From positions 62,782,410-62,846,409 of the forward strand of contig NC_089495.1 in assembly GCF_036850765.1 (NCBI RefSeq): a DNA stretch of 64,000 bases, read 5' to 3'. The DNA comes from Saccopteryx bilineata (taxonomy: Eukaryota > Chordata > Mammalia > Chiroptera > Emballonuridae). Positions 1-11,018 of the stretch are shown one piece after another. The position numbers and the translations under genes were made by a program. The first letter of the stretch is position 1, and every line of letters starts with the position of its first letter. The notes beneath the pieces were generated by a model. The model was not told where the DNA came from, did no database searches, and saw only the letters and a program-made list of their open reading frames with translations.

Positions 1-391
1 CCACTGTTCTATTTGCTCAGACCATTCTGTCAGTTAACCATTCATTCTTTAGAATCAATGAAAAGATCAAAGTGTCCACTTTCAGGAAAATGCTGAAGAC
101 ATTTATCTAGACTAAGTTAAATCTTTCATTTATAGCACACTGTATTTGTTGTTGATAACAGTTACATTATTTTTAATAACTGGCTCTTCCATTAGATTAT
201 ATTTTTTGACAACAGCATCTGATTTACTCACCATTAAAGTCTTCAGTTTTTAAAGAGCTATAAATACCTGATTCTAGCAAGCTTTATTAAAATTATTTTT
301 CCTCCCAGCATTAGAAAACACTACTCTGGACTCAACACCCTGAACACAGTATAACTTTACAGCAATGGGTAAAATAAAAAACACAAAATTT
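1..391. other. Unique AT-rich intergenic sequence
   Basis: No repeat family, ORF or RNA gene recognised. It ends in the left target-site copy of the following SINE. Confidence 0.6.
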
Positions 392-592
392 GTCTGACCT
401 GTGGTGGCACAGTGGATAAAGCGTCAACCTGGAAATGCTGAGGTCGCCCGTTCGAAACCCTGGGTTTGCCTGGTCAAGGCACATAAAAGAGTTGATGCTT
501 CCAGCTCCTCTCCCCCTTCTCTCTCTCTCTCCTCTCTGTCTCTCCTCTCTAAAATGAATAAATAAAATTTAAAAAAAAGTAAAAAAAAAACC
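392..592 (+). mobile_element. tRNA-derived SINE, family A
   Basis: The tRNA-like head carries a box-A-like stretch (gtggcacagtggataaag) and a box-B-like gttcgaaacc at about 450-459. It is followed by a 'tggtcaaggcacata' junction, a CT-rich tract and an A-rich tail with aataaa. Flanked by a 10-bp direct repeat, cacaaaattt, at 382-391 and 593-602. This is a Pol III-type SINE mobilised by L1; no coding capacity. Confidence 0.9.
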
Positions 593-602
593 CACAAAAT
601 TT

Positions 603-2181
603 AAAACATTAAAGACAAGAACTAATTAAACTATGTCATTTTGAATTCTCATTAAATGCAATGACTAAAATATTTTTATAAATTAGAATGTTTGTCATTG
701 CTTTTAGTCTTTTCCCTGGGTCTGAGAAAGTTCAATTGACTAAGTACATTTAGGACACAGGATTTGCATTACTCTATCACATTAGAAGCAAGTGAAAGTT
801 CCTGCAACAAATAATAATAGTATTACATTTAAGGAAATTTTTTTATGAATATACTCAATTATGAAAAAAAAGGGCTGATTTCTTTTATATATTTTAATGA
901 ACTTACCTAGGGTTAAAATTAAAGTCTTTTAGTGAAATGTTTCTCTAACAGTTCTCCAATAGTGAAATACCACTAGACTTTAATTTGCTTTATTTGGAAA
1001 ACAAAGTGACAAATCTCTCCTTAAATAGTTTAGGGACACATACATATCAAAAGAACAAGGGAGATCCTGGCAGTTTCCAGTTTCAGGTCACTAACAGCAT
1101 TCTATCTGTAGGTGTAAAGTTAAGAATTCCAAGTTGTTATGACATGGTAAAAACAAGACTTGAGGTCCCCTCACTAAGGCAGTAACCCCAGAATAAACCT
1201 TCATTATTTACAACCTTATAACAAGCCAAAAAAATATGTAAAATTCAATGGGCAGAAAGGAAAAGAAGAGGGCAGAAAAACATAGGTTGGTGTAGAAAAT
1301 ATGAGATAAAAATGAATGAATGAAGGACAGAAAGAACCAGTGCTCTCTCTACGGCCTACAAAATCATTGGATTATACTGAATTTATAGTATTCTCCCAAA
1401 AGGCAGTGTCCAGTTTTTACTTGGCCTATTTATAAAATATATTTTTTGCTATGGTTTCTGAATATATACTAATTCTTTGATTCAGCCAATATTTATTATA
1501 TTTTCTTAAATATATCTTGAGTAAATAGTACATGTATTTACTGAGAAAATAAACATCGACTCAGTGAATTCAGCAGCTGTTTAAGGGATGCTAGAATCAC
1601 TGAAGGAGATTTTAGGACTACAAAAGTGGATTTATTTCATGGATTTAACAGAGCCTATATGAATATCTATTTTAGAGCCATATATGACTCAGGAAAACAA
1701 TCGTTGCCATCTGAGTTTGAGAAAACATGCAAATTTCTTATATCTTATATTCTAATATGTATGCCTTTGCCCAGTAAAGTTAAATTACCTTTTATATCAT
1801 GTAATACCTATTCAGATATTGGGGATGTGGTCTCATGTGTAGTAGGAATTGAGTTGACTAACTTTAGGACACATTCCTTGATAGACTTTTTGTGTTTTGT
1901 GAATATATAAAGAACAAAATGTGGGGGCTCCAAATGACTCAGAAAGTGAAAAGCATGGGTTGTTCTAGGTCTTATATCAATGTAAAAATAAAAATGGTAT
2001 AACTAGATATATACTTCTTTCCCTTTAAGATAGCTTTATTTTCTGACTTCCCAACTGCTTTCACTCTACTGCAATACACAATGTATATATATATATATAT
2101 GTGTGTGTGTATGTGTGTGTATGCTTTATATACATGTAATATATTATAATGCTTGTAATATCTAATAATATAATCTATAAT
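603..2181. other. Unique AT-rich sequence with a TA/TG microsatellite
   Basis: No recognised element or credible gene. The short ORFs at 985-1185 and 1626-1910 lack any recognisable domain and look like chance. A dinucleotide run of TA followed by TG lies at about 2081-2121. Confidence 0.6.
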
Positions 2182-2197
2182 TAGATCCTCTCTATTT

Positions 2198-2360
2198 TTT
2201 AATTCATTTTAGAGAGGAGAGAGAGAGAGAGAGAAAGGGGGTAGGAACAGAAAGCATCAACTCCCATATGTACCTTGACCAGACAACTGCAGGGTTTTGA
2301 ACCGGTGACCTCAGCATTCCAGGTCAATGTTTTATCTGCTAAGCCACCACAGGTTAGGCA
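2198..2360 (-). mobile_element. tRNA-derived SINE, family A
   Basis: Reverse-complement copy: GA-rich tract, 'gaagcatcaactcccatatg', then the inverted tRNA-like head ending at 'caccacaggttaggc'. Direct repeats 'tagatcctctctattt' (2182-2197) and 'tagatcctccctattt' (2361-2376) differ at one base. Confidence 0.9.
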
Positions 2361-2376
2361 TAGATCCTCCCTATTT

Positions 2377-3427
2377 ATCTATATACTTTTATATATGACT
2401 ATCTAAACTATTATAGTATACATTATACTATTATAGAAAAGTCTAGATGCTAAAATCTGTGCAATGACCTTAATAGATTCATATTTGGTGAAGAAAGGCT
2501 CTATTTATTTGGAGAAACTATTGTTATTATATAAATAAAAAGCTGGTTTGATTTATTGGTAAGAAGAGAGTGTAACTATGTTACTGGAGTTCCAGACTCC
2601 CTTGCCTCAGTTCCTCTAATTTTTGCTAATAATCAGTAAGCTGCATAAGGTGGTATCTCATCTTGTCCTGTCCATACCCCTGACCCAGAATCACAAGCTG
2701 TTAATACAATATTTGAAGATTTTATTTCATATATTTACCTCTGAATATGAAAATATTTTTCATCCAAAAATGTGTCCCTAAAACATATAACCTTTCCCTG
2801 TGAGGAACTGGAGATTAATTATCAGTTGCTACTATCCCAGACAGAGGCACATTTGTGGGCTCTACCTAATTTTTTAAGCAAGGCCAGAGTGAATGCCCAT
2901 TAATGAGAGAGACTCGTCCTAAGGAACTGGAGAATATTGGACACCTTATGCAGTGGAAAAGTTGCTCTGTAAATCTTCCGTTGCTCGTCCTCCTGTCTCA
3001 GCACACCTCACATCTTTCACACTTGCATTTTGTTGTGATTTTGAAATTACATCTATACTCCTTATGCTCAAGCCATCTTAGACTGATTATCAATTCATCA
3101 CATGAGAATAGCATTCTGTTTCCAAATTCATAGAAACTTTCAGTCATCAGGGGCAGTTGTCTTTTTTACCAAAACATTACAGGACACCTAACTTAGCTAC
3201 CTGACACAATTCCACGCCCAGAGATCCATGATTTCTTTCTTGGGAATTATAATGGCCTTAATTTATAAAATTATTAAGCTCTTATAACATTTTGAACTCT
3301 CATCTGCATATTTTGCCATCTATCTATCTATCTTCTACCAAAACTGGCTAGATTTTCCAATTGTAGATAAAATATAAGCTGCATTTTATAATTGGGTGCA
3401 GATATTCTCGTGTGAACACAGCCCTCT
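2377..3427. other. Unique intergenic sequence
   Basis: No repeat or gene recognised. A short TCTA run sits near 3318-3332. The ORF at 2903-3133 has no domain and no context supporting coding. Confidence 0.55.
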
Positions 3428-3869
3428 GGTTAGACCAGCGGTTCTCAACCTGTGGGTCGTAACCCCGGCGGGGGTCGAACGACCAAAACATAGGGGTCAC
3501 CTAAAGCCATCGGAAAATACATATTTCCGATGGCTTTAGCCGCTGAGAAGCCGCGCTACCATCTGCAGCAGGGCTATTCAGCTTGAACCCATGCCATTAT
3601 GGACGTGCGTTCCAAACTGAATGCCTGTGGTCATGTGCAGACGTGATTGCATAATCCGTTAGGAGCCTAAGGGGCGAGGGAAGGGGGGGGGCTCCACAGT
3701 CCATAGCAGCGCATTACGTGTGTCCGGTGCTTGCTGATGTCATCAGTGGGCGGGTGCAGCAAGCGCGGGAGGACAGAAGCCTAGGAGGCGGAGAGCCAAG
3801 AGAGCCTGTGAGATAGCCTGCTGGTGTAAAAAAGGTTAATAATGTAAAAAACAGTACACACACCATACA

Positions 3870-4022
3870 CACAATACTGTGTAAGTGTAAGGTGCTTTGT
3901 GTGTAATCATTACACAGTACACAAAGCAGCTTACACTTACACAAAGCACCATACATTTACACAGTGTGAACTACATCAGTCTTATACTATAAGAGACCAC
4001 TATAAGATGTAGTTCACACTGT
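3870..4022. repeat. Short inverted repeats inside the hAT element
   Basis: Two sets are visible. 'gtgtaaggtgctttgtgtgtaa' near 3886 is partly mirrored by 'ttacacaaagcacc' near 3936. The unit acagtgtgaactacatc (3961-3977) is matched exactly by its complement gatgtagttcacactgt (4006-4022) across a loop that is itself partly palindromic (cttatactataag). Reads like a small hairpin or nested MITE end. Confidence 0.75.
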
Positions 4023-4241
4023 TCCCCAAAGTATAATTATCTCCCATATCTCCCACTATTTTCCCATATTCTGAATGAGGAAACTGCTGAAATCAGCGAT
4101 TTCCGGCATTGAATCTGCCTCCTATTGATTTCATTGGGAGTACGGCAGATTTTGTGGAAGAGAGCTCCCAAGAATCTCGGGTTACCACACAATCCGCTGC
4201 AGCCTCCTTTTGATTTCAATAAGAGGCGGAGAAATGACAGT

Positions 4242-4615
4242 TTCCGACACATTTCTTCCTCTCCTATTCAAGTCAATGGGAGGCTGCAGCAGATTCCGCT
4301 CAAATATAGAGCATGTTGCTTAATTTTTTCCACGCTAGAACTTTTCCTAGAGCAGAAAAATTCCAAAGGTGGAATCCGCCACCCCCAACAGACTGAAAGA
4401 GGCCTCACACTGAGGAATCTGCTGTGCGGATTCTGCAGTGTAAAAGATCTGCCTCCTATAGAAGTCTATTGGGAGTGGCAGATTCCGCCTTTAAAATTTT
4501 TCTGCTCTAGGAAAAGTTCTAGCGTGGAAAAAATTAAGCAACATGCTCTATATTTGAGCAGAATCTGCTGCGGCCTCCCATTGACTTGAATAGGAGAGGA
4601 AGAAATGTGTCGGAA
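4242..4615. repeat. Large inverted repeat (two ~145-bp arms, ~83-bp loop) inside the hAT element
   Basis: Arm 4242-4387 begins ttccgacacatttcttcc; arm 4471-4615 ends with its complement ggaagaaatgtgtcggaa. Inside, both arms carry the mirrored landmarks 'agcatgttgcttaatttttt' and 'ccacgctagaacttttccta'. Few mismatches are visible, so arms would form a long hairpin. The loop is about 4388-4470. This symmetry creates the long but meaningless frames at 4125-4589 (+) and 4466-4744 (-). Confidence 0.9.
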
Positions 4616-5142
4616 CTGCATTTCTGCCGTACAGGGGATCTCTCTTCTGCAGAATCCACAGGTCTCCCATTGAAGTAAATGAGATGTGGATTCCACTGCA
4701 GAAACCACTGCTTTATAGTGTGAAAGAGCCCTGAAGGATACCATGCTGTGCAGAAACTGCAGTGTATCCTATGACGTAGTTCACTCTGTTCTATATAGAA
4801 AACTTGCCACTAATCTGTTTAAAATAGATCCATTAGTTAAGCAGCTATTTACAGAATGGTAGCCCCAATACACTAGGTAAGGAGGTCCATTAGTAATAAA
4901 TATTTCTCAATATATAATTAAATATTGTTTTGTGATTAATCACTATGTTTAATTGATGTTTGATTTGTAGCAATGAGAATACATAATGCATATCAGGTAT
5001 TTACATTTCAAATCATAACTGTAGCAAATTTACAGTTATGAAGTAGCCACCAAAATTATTTTTTGGTTTGGGGTCACCGCAACATGAGGAACTGTATTGC
5101 GGGGTCACGGTATTAGAAAGGTTGAGAACAACTGGGTTAGAC

Positions 5143-5753
5143 CATAGTTTTTTCTAATAGTTTCATAAAGATATCTCCAATAGGCAATTGTTACCATAAA
5201 TTGGTTCTTCTAAAAGTTACCAAGATTAAGCCATTGACAAGTCAGTAATAAAATTAATTCTGAAGTTTTCTGTCACTACCACCACCACCATCAACCAAGT
5301 TCTAGGTTTACGGTATTCCCTGAGAGAAGCAATGAGCTCTGTATCACCTATACTTCATTTTCATGTAGCAAAGCGTTCAGCAGACATATACCACAGGTGT
5401 CTGTTTTCTTTCTCATGTACTTAATTACAATGATCATAATATTGATAGTGATTATTTCATGAAGGTTAAAAATTACATCTGCTGTTAATGAGACCAAGCA
5501 AAAGTGCCACTATAGTCTCTTTCACTAATTTCCATATTAGTGCATGCTTTTCTCTCCATGGCTGATTGTTACTGAAAATTAGCTGAATTTATTACTTTGT
5601 ACATCTAAAGTCCAGCTTAGTTTTTTATTGAGGAATATAGGTTACTACAAGTTGGAATAACATTTTTTTTTCCTAAATGCCTTCAATATATAGATGGTTA
5701 TTTTCTAATTTTCCTATGTTTTCTGGCTAATGCATATTAACAAAGATCATCAA
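5143..5753. other. Unique intergenic sequence
   Basis: No element or gene recognised; only a short acc/cca run near 5277-5290. Confidence 0.55.
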
Positions 5754-5766
5754 AACTCTCAGTTAA

Positions 5767-5961
5767 GCCTGACCTGTGGTGATACAGTGCATAAAGCATC
5801 AACCTGGAACGCTGAGGTCCCTGGTTCAAAACCCTGGGCTTTCCTCTGTCAAGGCACATATGGGAGTTTAAACTTCCTGCTCACCATCCTTCTCTTTCTT
5901 TCTCTCTCTCTCCGCTCTCTAAAATGAATTAAAATTTTTTAAAATTAAAATTCTTTAAAGG
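5767..5961 (+). mobile_element. tRNA-derived SINE, family A
   Basis: Head 'gcctgacctgtggtgataca', box-B-like ggttcaaaacc, CT tract and A-rich tail. Flanked by an exact 13-bp repeat aactctcagttaa at 5754-5766 and 5962-5974. Confidence 0.92.
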
Positions 5962-5974
5962 AACTCTCAGTTAA

Positions 5975-6999
5975 CAAATGATAGCTCTGTTTCTGAAAGT
6001 GTTCTTATAACTCAATAAGATTTTTTTATGAAACTCTTCATGTCCTCTGCTTACCTTCAATGTGACACAAATTTACTGACATTATGCTTCAGTGATATGA
6101 AGTAGAAAACATTGGCTAGGATCTCACATTTGTGGGTAATTCTAACATGCCATTAAGGACTAAGAGACTTGGTGACTTTTTAGGCTCACTATACTTATTC
6201 ATAAGCCTCTGTGCATTACTAGATTTTTATTTTGTAACACTACATCAATGCAGAATTTGGAAAGAAGACATATTTACTTTATTTCCTTTGAACTGCAATT
6301 AGCCTACACATATCTACCCATTGTTTAAAAATAACTTGTATTATTTAGCCTTGTTCTGGTGAAAAAAAAAGGTCCCAAATCTTCTCTAACTTATGTTATA
6401 TCGTACATTAAAACTTACAACAATGTGTAGTAATTATTTCTCACTCACGTTTTAATGCCAGCATCCACAGCTTAGCTTTTATGGTTTTGCTTTATTTCTA
6501 GCCTTGTGTTAATAAATCAGCTTCTATTTGGAACCTGTCATTTTCATGGCCAAGGAAATAGATATTTATATTTGTAAGTGGCATCATTCAAGTATGCTCA
6601 GATCCAACTGGCAAAATCCAGGCACAGGGAGAAAATCAGTGTCAATTCATTGAGGAAGTATAATTCTTCTCCAGAGAATAGGGACACAGTAAGTTATATG
6701 GCAATGAGAAAGGATATAATATTTTTTATAGGTGGCTAGAAGTGAATAATTGTGGATAATAATAAATCTATAACAATACTTATATTGTTTTCATTTTGTC
6801 TGGGGCCTACAGATGTTTTGTCTGTTGGACAGCTAACTGACTACCTGAATATATATTTCAATATTCACAGTATACCTTTCTTGATATCATTAAAAAAAAA
6901 GCTTTGGTTATCAGTACTATTAGAAACTTCTTGACTACTGAACATCTTATGTTATTGGCAATATCTTTAATAATATTAGGGCAAAATGTATCCTCAGGA
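5975..6999. other. Unique intergenic sequence
   Basis: AT-rich; no recognisable repeat, RNA gene or coding signal. Confidence 0.5.
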
Positions 7000-7196
7000 C
7001 TGCCTCTCTTAACCCATCCTCAGTCAGTAAGTGATGAACTGTACTTAACCTTTAAGTTGAGCAAACAGGTCAACTGAAACCTGTTACCAATGGAGGCAGG
7101 GAGCAACACAACAGAGGAACACCACAAGCCCTGGCCAGATGCCTGGAAACCTGAGTCAGCAGAAGCTGCCAGAAGAGAGTATAAAACTAACTTCCT
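7000..7196 (+). mobile_element. Probable ERV LTR, left part (split by L1)
   Basis: The segment runs into tataaaa (7180-7186) and resumes after the L1 at 8901 with 'tgctcaaggctgactccttt' and 'cctgtcaggtccagga', a layout like the promoter and R/U5 part of gammaretrovirus-like LTRs. The left boundary is a guess and I see no second LTR, so it would be a solo LTR. Inference from composition and signal order, not a firm family match. Confidence 0.45.
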
Positions 7197-8643
7197 TGAT
7201 ATAATGAGATGGAAGAATATACCTTGTTCTTGGCTAGGAAGAATAAATATAATCAAGATGGCTATATTACCCATAGCAATATACAAATTTAATGCAATTC
7301 CCATCAAACTTCCAATGACATTTTTTAAAGAAATAGAGCAAAAAATCATCAGATTTATATGGAACTATAAAAAACCCCGAATAGCCAAAGCAATCCTAAA
7401 GAAAAAGAATGAAGCTGGGGGCATAACAATACCTGACTTCAAACTCTATTATAGGACCACGACAATCAAAACAGCATGGTATTGGCAGAAAAATAGACAC
7501 TCAGACCAATGGAACAGAATAGAAAGTCCAGAAATAAAACCACATATATATAGTCAAATAATTTTTGATAAAGGGGCCAACAACACACAATGGAGAAAAG
7601 AAAGTCTCTTCAATAAATGGTGCTGGGAAAACTGGAAAGCCACATGCAAAAGAATGAAACTGGACTACAGTCTCTCCCCCTGTACAAAAGTTAACTCAAA
7701 ATGGATCAAAGATCTAAACATAAGACCTGAAACAATTAAGTACATAGAAGAAGACATAGGTACTCAACTCATGGACCTGGGTTTTAAAGAGCATTTTATG
7801 AATTTGACTCCACAGGCAAGAGAAGTGAAGGCTAAAATTAATGAATGGGACTACATCAGACTAAGAAGTTTTTGCTCAGCAAGAGAAACTGATAACAAAA
7901 TAAACAGAAAGCCAACTAAATGGGAAATGATATTTTCAAACAACAGCTCAGATAAGGGCTTAATATCCAAAATATACAAAGAACTCATAAAACTCAACAA
8001 CAAACAAACAAACAATCCCATAAAAAAATGGGAAGAGGATATGAATAGACACTTCTCCCAGGAAGAAATACAAATGGCCAACAGATATATGAAAAGATGC
8101 TCATCTTCTTTAGCTATTAGAGAAATGCAAATCAAAACGGCAATGAGATACCACCTCACACCTGTTCGATTAGCTGTTATTAGCAAGTCAGGTAATAGCA
8201 AATGTTGGAGAGGCTGTGGAGAAAAAGGAACCCTCATCCACTGTTGGTGGGAATGTAAAGTAGTACAACCATTATGGAAGAAAGTATGGTGGTTCCTCAA
8301 AAAACTGAAAATAGAACTACCTTATGACCCAGCAATTCCTCTACTGGGTATATATCCCCAAAACTCAGAAACATTGATACGTAAAGACACATGCAGCCCC
8401 ATGTTTATTGCAGCATTGTTCACAGTGGCCAGGACATGGAAACAACCAAAAAGCCCATCAATAGATGACTGGATAAAGAAGATGTGGCACATATACACTA
8501 TGGAATACTACTCAGCCATAAGAAATGATGACATCGGAACATTTACAGCAAAATGGTGGGATCTTGATAACATGATACGAAGCGAAATAAGTAAATCAGA
8601 AAAAAACAGGAACTGTATTATTCCATACGTAGGTGGGACATAA
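7090..8643 (+). pseudogene. L1 ORF2 C-terminal half, open but 5'-truncated, fused to flanking LTR sequence
   Basis: The 517-codon open frame has two origins. Residues 1 to about 36 (7090-7196) come from the host LTR-like sequence; the rest (L1 sequence from 7197, first in-L1 Met codon at 7204) is the region of L1 ORF2p downstream of the reverse transcriptase core. It has the thumb/connection-like part ([19 protein letters not shown]), the [11 protein letters not shown] block and an intact CX3CX7HX4C motif (CWRGC..HCWWEC) before the end of the C-terminal segment ([13 protein letters not shown]). Endonuclease and the FADD catalytic motif are missing, so no retrotransposition activity is expected. 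The open frame reflects youth, not selection. Confidence 0.9.
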
Positions 8644-8900
8644 TAGTGAAACTAAGAGACATTGATAAGAGTGTGGTGGTTACGGGGGGGAGGGGGGAAT
8701 GGGGGAGGGAAAGGGGGAGGGGGAGGGGCACAGAGAGAACAAGATAGAGGGTGACGGAGGACAATCTGACTTTGGGTGGTGGGTATGCAACATAATTGAA
8801 CGACAAGATAACCTGGACTTGTTATCTTTGAATATATGTATCCTGATTTATTGATGTCACCCCATTAAAAAAATAAAATTATAAAACAAACAAACAAAAA
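7197..8900 (+). mobile_element. Young 5'-truncated L1 (about 1.7 kb)
   Basis: Starts inside ORF2, carries a 3' UTR with a G-rich purine tract (8681-8735), then 'cattaaaaaaataaaat' and an A-rich tail. Direct repeats aaaactaacttcct (7183-7196) and aaaactaacctcct (8901-8914) differ at one base. The 5' truncation and near-intact frame fit a recent target-primed reverse transcription event. Confidence 0.93.
8681..8735 (+). other. G-rich purine tract in L1 3' UTR
   Basis: Repeated runs of four or more G separated by A or T, on the L1 sense strand. Such a tract is a known feature of mammalian L1 3' UTRs and could form G-quadruplexes. Equivalent C-rich complements occur in the - strand copies near 21830 and 57410. 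Confidence 0.85.
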
Positions 8901-9050
8901 AAAACTAACCTCCTCACCACTGCTCAAGGCTGACTCCTTTTATGGACTCAGCTAGCCTGCACCCAGGCGCTTACAAGAAATCCTCTTTTCTATACTTTGG
9001 GCTCTGCATTGTTGATGCAACTCCTGTCAGGTCCAGGATCTTTCAAATAA
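8901..9050 (+). mobile_element. Probable ERV LTR, right part
   Basis: Continues the block interrupted at 7196: 'tggactcagctagcctgcac', 'gggctctgcattgttgatgc', 'cctgtcaggtccagga'. Resembles the R/U5 end of an LTR. Right boundary uncertain. Confidence 0.4.
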
Positions 9051-9359
9051 CTCCTATTTTAAATAGGTCTCTTATAATAATATAATTAACTAAATTAATG
9101 GCAGCCTTGTTTACCTTATATACAAAGTGATTCTTACAAATTGGGTATTTTTACCCCCTACAGCCATAAATTCCAAGAAGACAGAAACTAATGAAAACCC
9201 TAGCACTAATAATAATTACAAAGAACGTGGTAATTGTTCAGCACCTGGAATATAAAGTGATCAGTGTGTGAACTATTTTGAGTCATTCTACTTTTAAAGT
9301 ATATGGAAATAATGTACTCTTATATGGTTTTGGTTTTATTTTATTTCTTTTTTCCTCCT

Positions 9360-9580
9360 CTTTTTTAAAGTGAGAGAGGGTGACAGCAGACAGACTCATG
9401 CATGCACCCAACTGTGATCCACCCGGCAACCGCATCTGGGCCCAATGCTCAAATCAACCAAGCTATCCTCAGCACCTGGGTGATGCTCAAACCAACTGAG
9501 CCACTGGCTGAAAGAGAGGAAAAGAAAGAGAAATGGGAGAGGGAGGGAAAGAGAAGCAGATGGTTGCTTCTCATGTGTGC
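9360..9580 (-). mobile_element. SINE, family C-related older variant
   Basis: Inverted copy: 'aagtgagagagggtgacagc', 'gatccacccggcaaccgcatctgg', 'aaccaactgagccactggct', then a GA-rich tract ending 'gagaagcagatggttgcttctc'. It lacks the tRNA-like head of full SINE C and matches the shortened form near 32670. No clear target duplication. Confidence 0.65.
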
Positions 9581-9599
9581 CCTTGCTTTTATTATTTTA

Positions 9600-10490
9600 A
9601 ACTTCTTTATTTCCTTCAAGTAAGTGACTTTTTTTTTCTTTCTATAACTGGTTTTTTGAAATTGGAATTCTTCTTTGAATCTATGCCTGTGTTCACTGCA
9701 ATAGTGTTTTAATTTTTTTTCTCTTATGGGCTATAATGAAACTAAAGTTACATCTAAAATTTCAGACTCTATATTCAGACAGTATGGTTGATTGGATCTC
9801 AATAAATTCTGTTCTATTCAAAATGTTATAGACTATTTCCATAGTAAGAAAATCATCTGGAAGTTTTCATGGTTTCACATTACTGGCAGTCTCAGTCAGT
9901 TAGTAACCAGTTGTGTTCTGACCTCATCTGTTTATGTCTAATGGCTTTTAAATTTTCATGGTTTATATCCTATCATCAACATTATTTAACCTTTACTTTT
10001 ATATGGTATGTACTTTTTCCCTCTGGTCTGTCTAGTAGACCTATCTTTAGTACAAAAATTGGATATGCAGCCACAATTCTTTTCTCTATGCTCATTTTTT
10101 TATAAGTGCATCTTCTTAACATCTTCTTCAGAATAAAAGAGGTAGTAAGAGCTATAATGTCAGTTAGTTATTTGACTTCCAAAAACTATGTGTTAGTTAC
10201 ACAAATAGTGTACAATGATAATTTACTGAGACAGATAATTTAATCTAAGATGCAGCCAATATTGTTATAGGTCTGTATGTCCACTCTGCCAGGTTCTGTC
10301 CTAGTTTATATTTATTGTTTTTATGTTACTGTTAACAGAGCTCTTTTACTCTTACAAGTACACCAGTTTGAACAATAAATTATAAGATCACCTTATTTAT
10401 TGTAATTGTAGTATACATTTCAAAGCTGAAGTTAACCTTAGCTTCTTTATTGCATATTTTTTCTTAATACTTCTCTTTAAATACAAATTC
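9600..10490. other. Unique AT-rich intergenic sequence
   Basis: No element recognised; the ORF at 9869-10105 has no visible domain and is probably chance. Confidence 0.5.
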
Positions 10491-10494
10491 ATAC

Positions 10495-11018
10495 TGAGAC
10501 AGGCTGAGCCTCTCCTAGTTAAGACTGGAATTTCCTTGGTTAATTTTCAAACCCTGCAACCAATCAGTGCCATGCAGAACTGCGGCAATAGCTTTATCAA
10601 GGAATGCTTTATCGAGGAAGTCACCCTCCTGACTCTAAGGCATTTGTGGCTGAGCTTCAGAACAAAGGTTTTTTTAACCTTATCTTCATTATAATAGTAA
10701 AACATATCCCTGGATAGAGACTTAAGGTACAAAGACATGCAACACTAGAAAAAGCATGTAGACTACATATAGCCTCATTGTTCCTGCACAGCCCCATGCC
10801 ACCAAGAGGTGAAGCCAGTCACACCAATAAGCAAGAAACCCACTGGAGCCTTGTAGCAAGCCTATCAGAGAGTTGTACTGTCTGCCAGGGTGTGCTCCTT
10901 TGATACATCAAATTTTCTCCCTGTTCTTAATAAACTCCCTCTCTGAATTTGTTTTACCTACTCCCTTGATTTCTATCCTGAGAGGGGCAAGAAACCTCCC
11001 CATTGGTGGCAATACATT
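10495..11018 (+). mobile_element. Possible ERV solo LTR
   Basis: The block opens tgagacaggctgagcc, has accaatca (CCAAT-like) near 10558, an aataaa signal at 10929-10934 followed by CT-rich sequence, and ends 'cattggtggcaataca'. This order resembles a gammaretrovirus-like LTR. No convincing target duplication, and boundaries are estimated. Confidence 0.4.

Larger units (their letters stand above)
3436..5134. mobile_element. Non-autonomous hAT transposon (SPIN/OposCharlie/URR1-type ends), 1699 bp
   Basis: The ends are inverted: cagcggttctcaacc at 3436-3450 against ggttgagaacaactg at 5120-5134. It is flanked by an exact 8-bp target duplication, ggttagac (3428-3435 and 5135-5142), the hAT size. 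Subterminal stretches (gggtcgaacgacc; 'atatttccgatggctttag'; 'tcaccgcaacatgaggaactg') are typical of the SPIN/OposCharlie/URR1 group. The interior (about 3540-4900) is richer in GC than the flanks, carries a ~145-bp inverted repeat and several 'cctcc(c/t)att...aatgggagg' palindromes, and encodes no transposase. ORFs inside it are by-products of the inverted repeat. Family name is from memory of the end sequences. Confidence 0.9.

Noticed and set aside
4125..4589. 154-codon + strand frame and 92-codon - strand frame (4466-4744) sharing similar peptides
   Set aside because: They share peptide stretches because they lie on opposite arms of the inverted repeat in the hAT element; no domain and no start context.
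7851..8300. 149-codon - strand frame
   Set aside because: Antisense of the L1 ORF2 fragment at 7197-8900; the same applies to 7020-7349.
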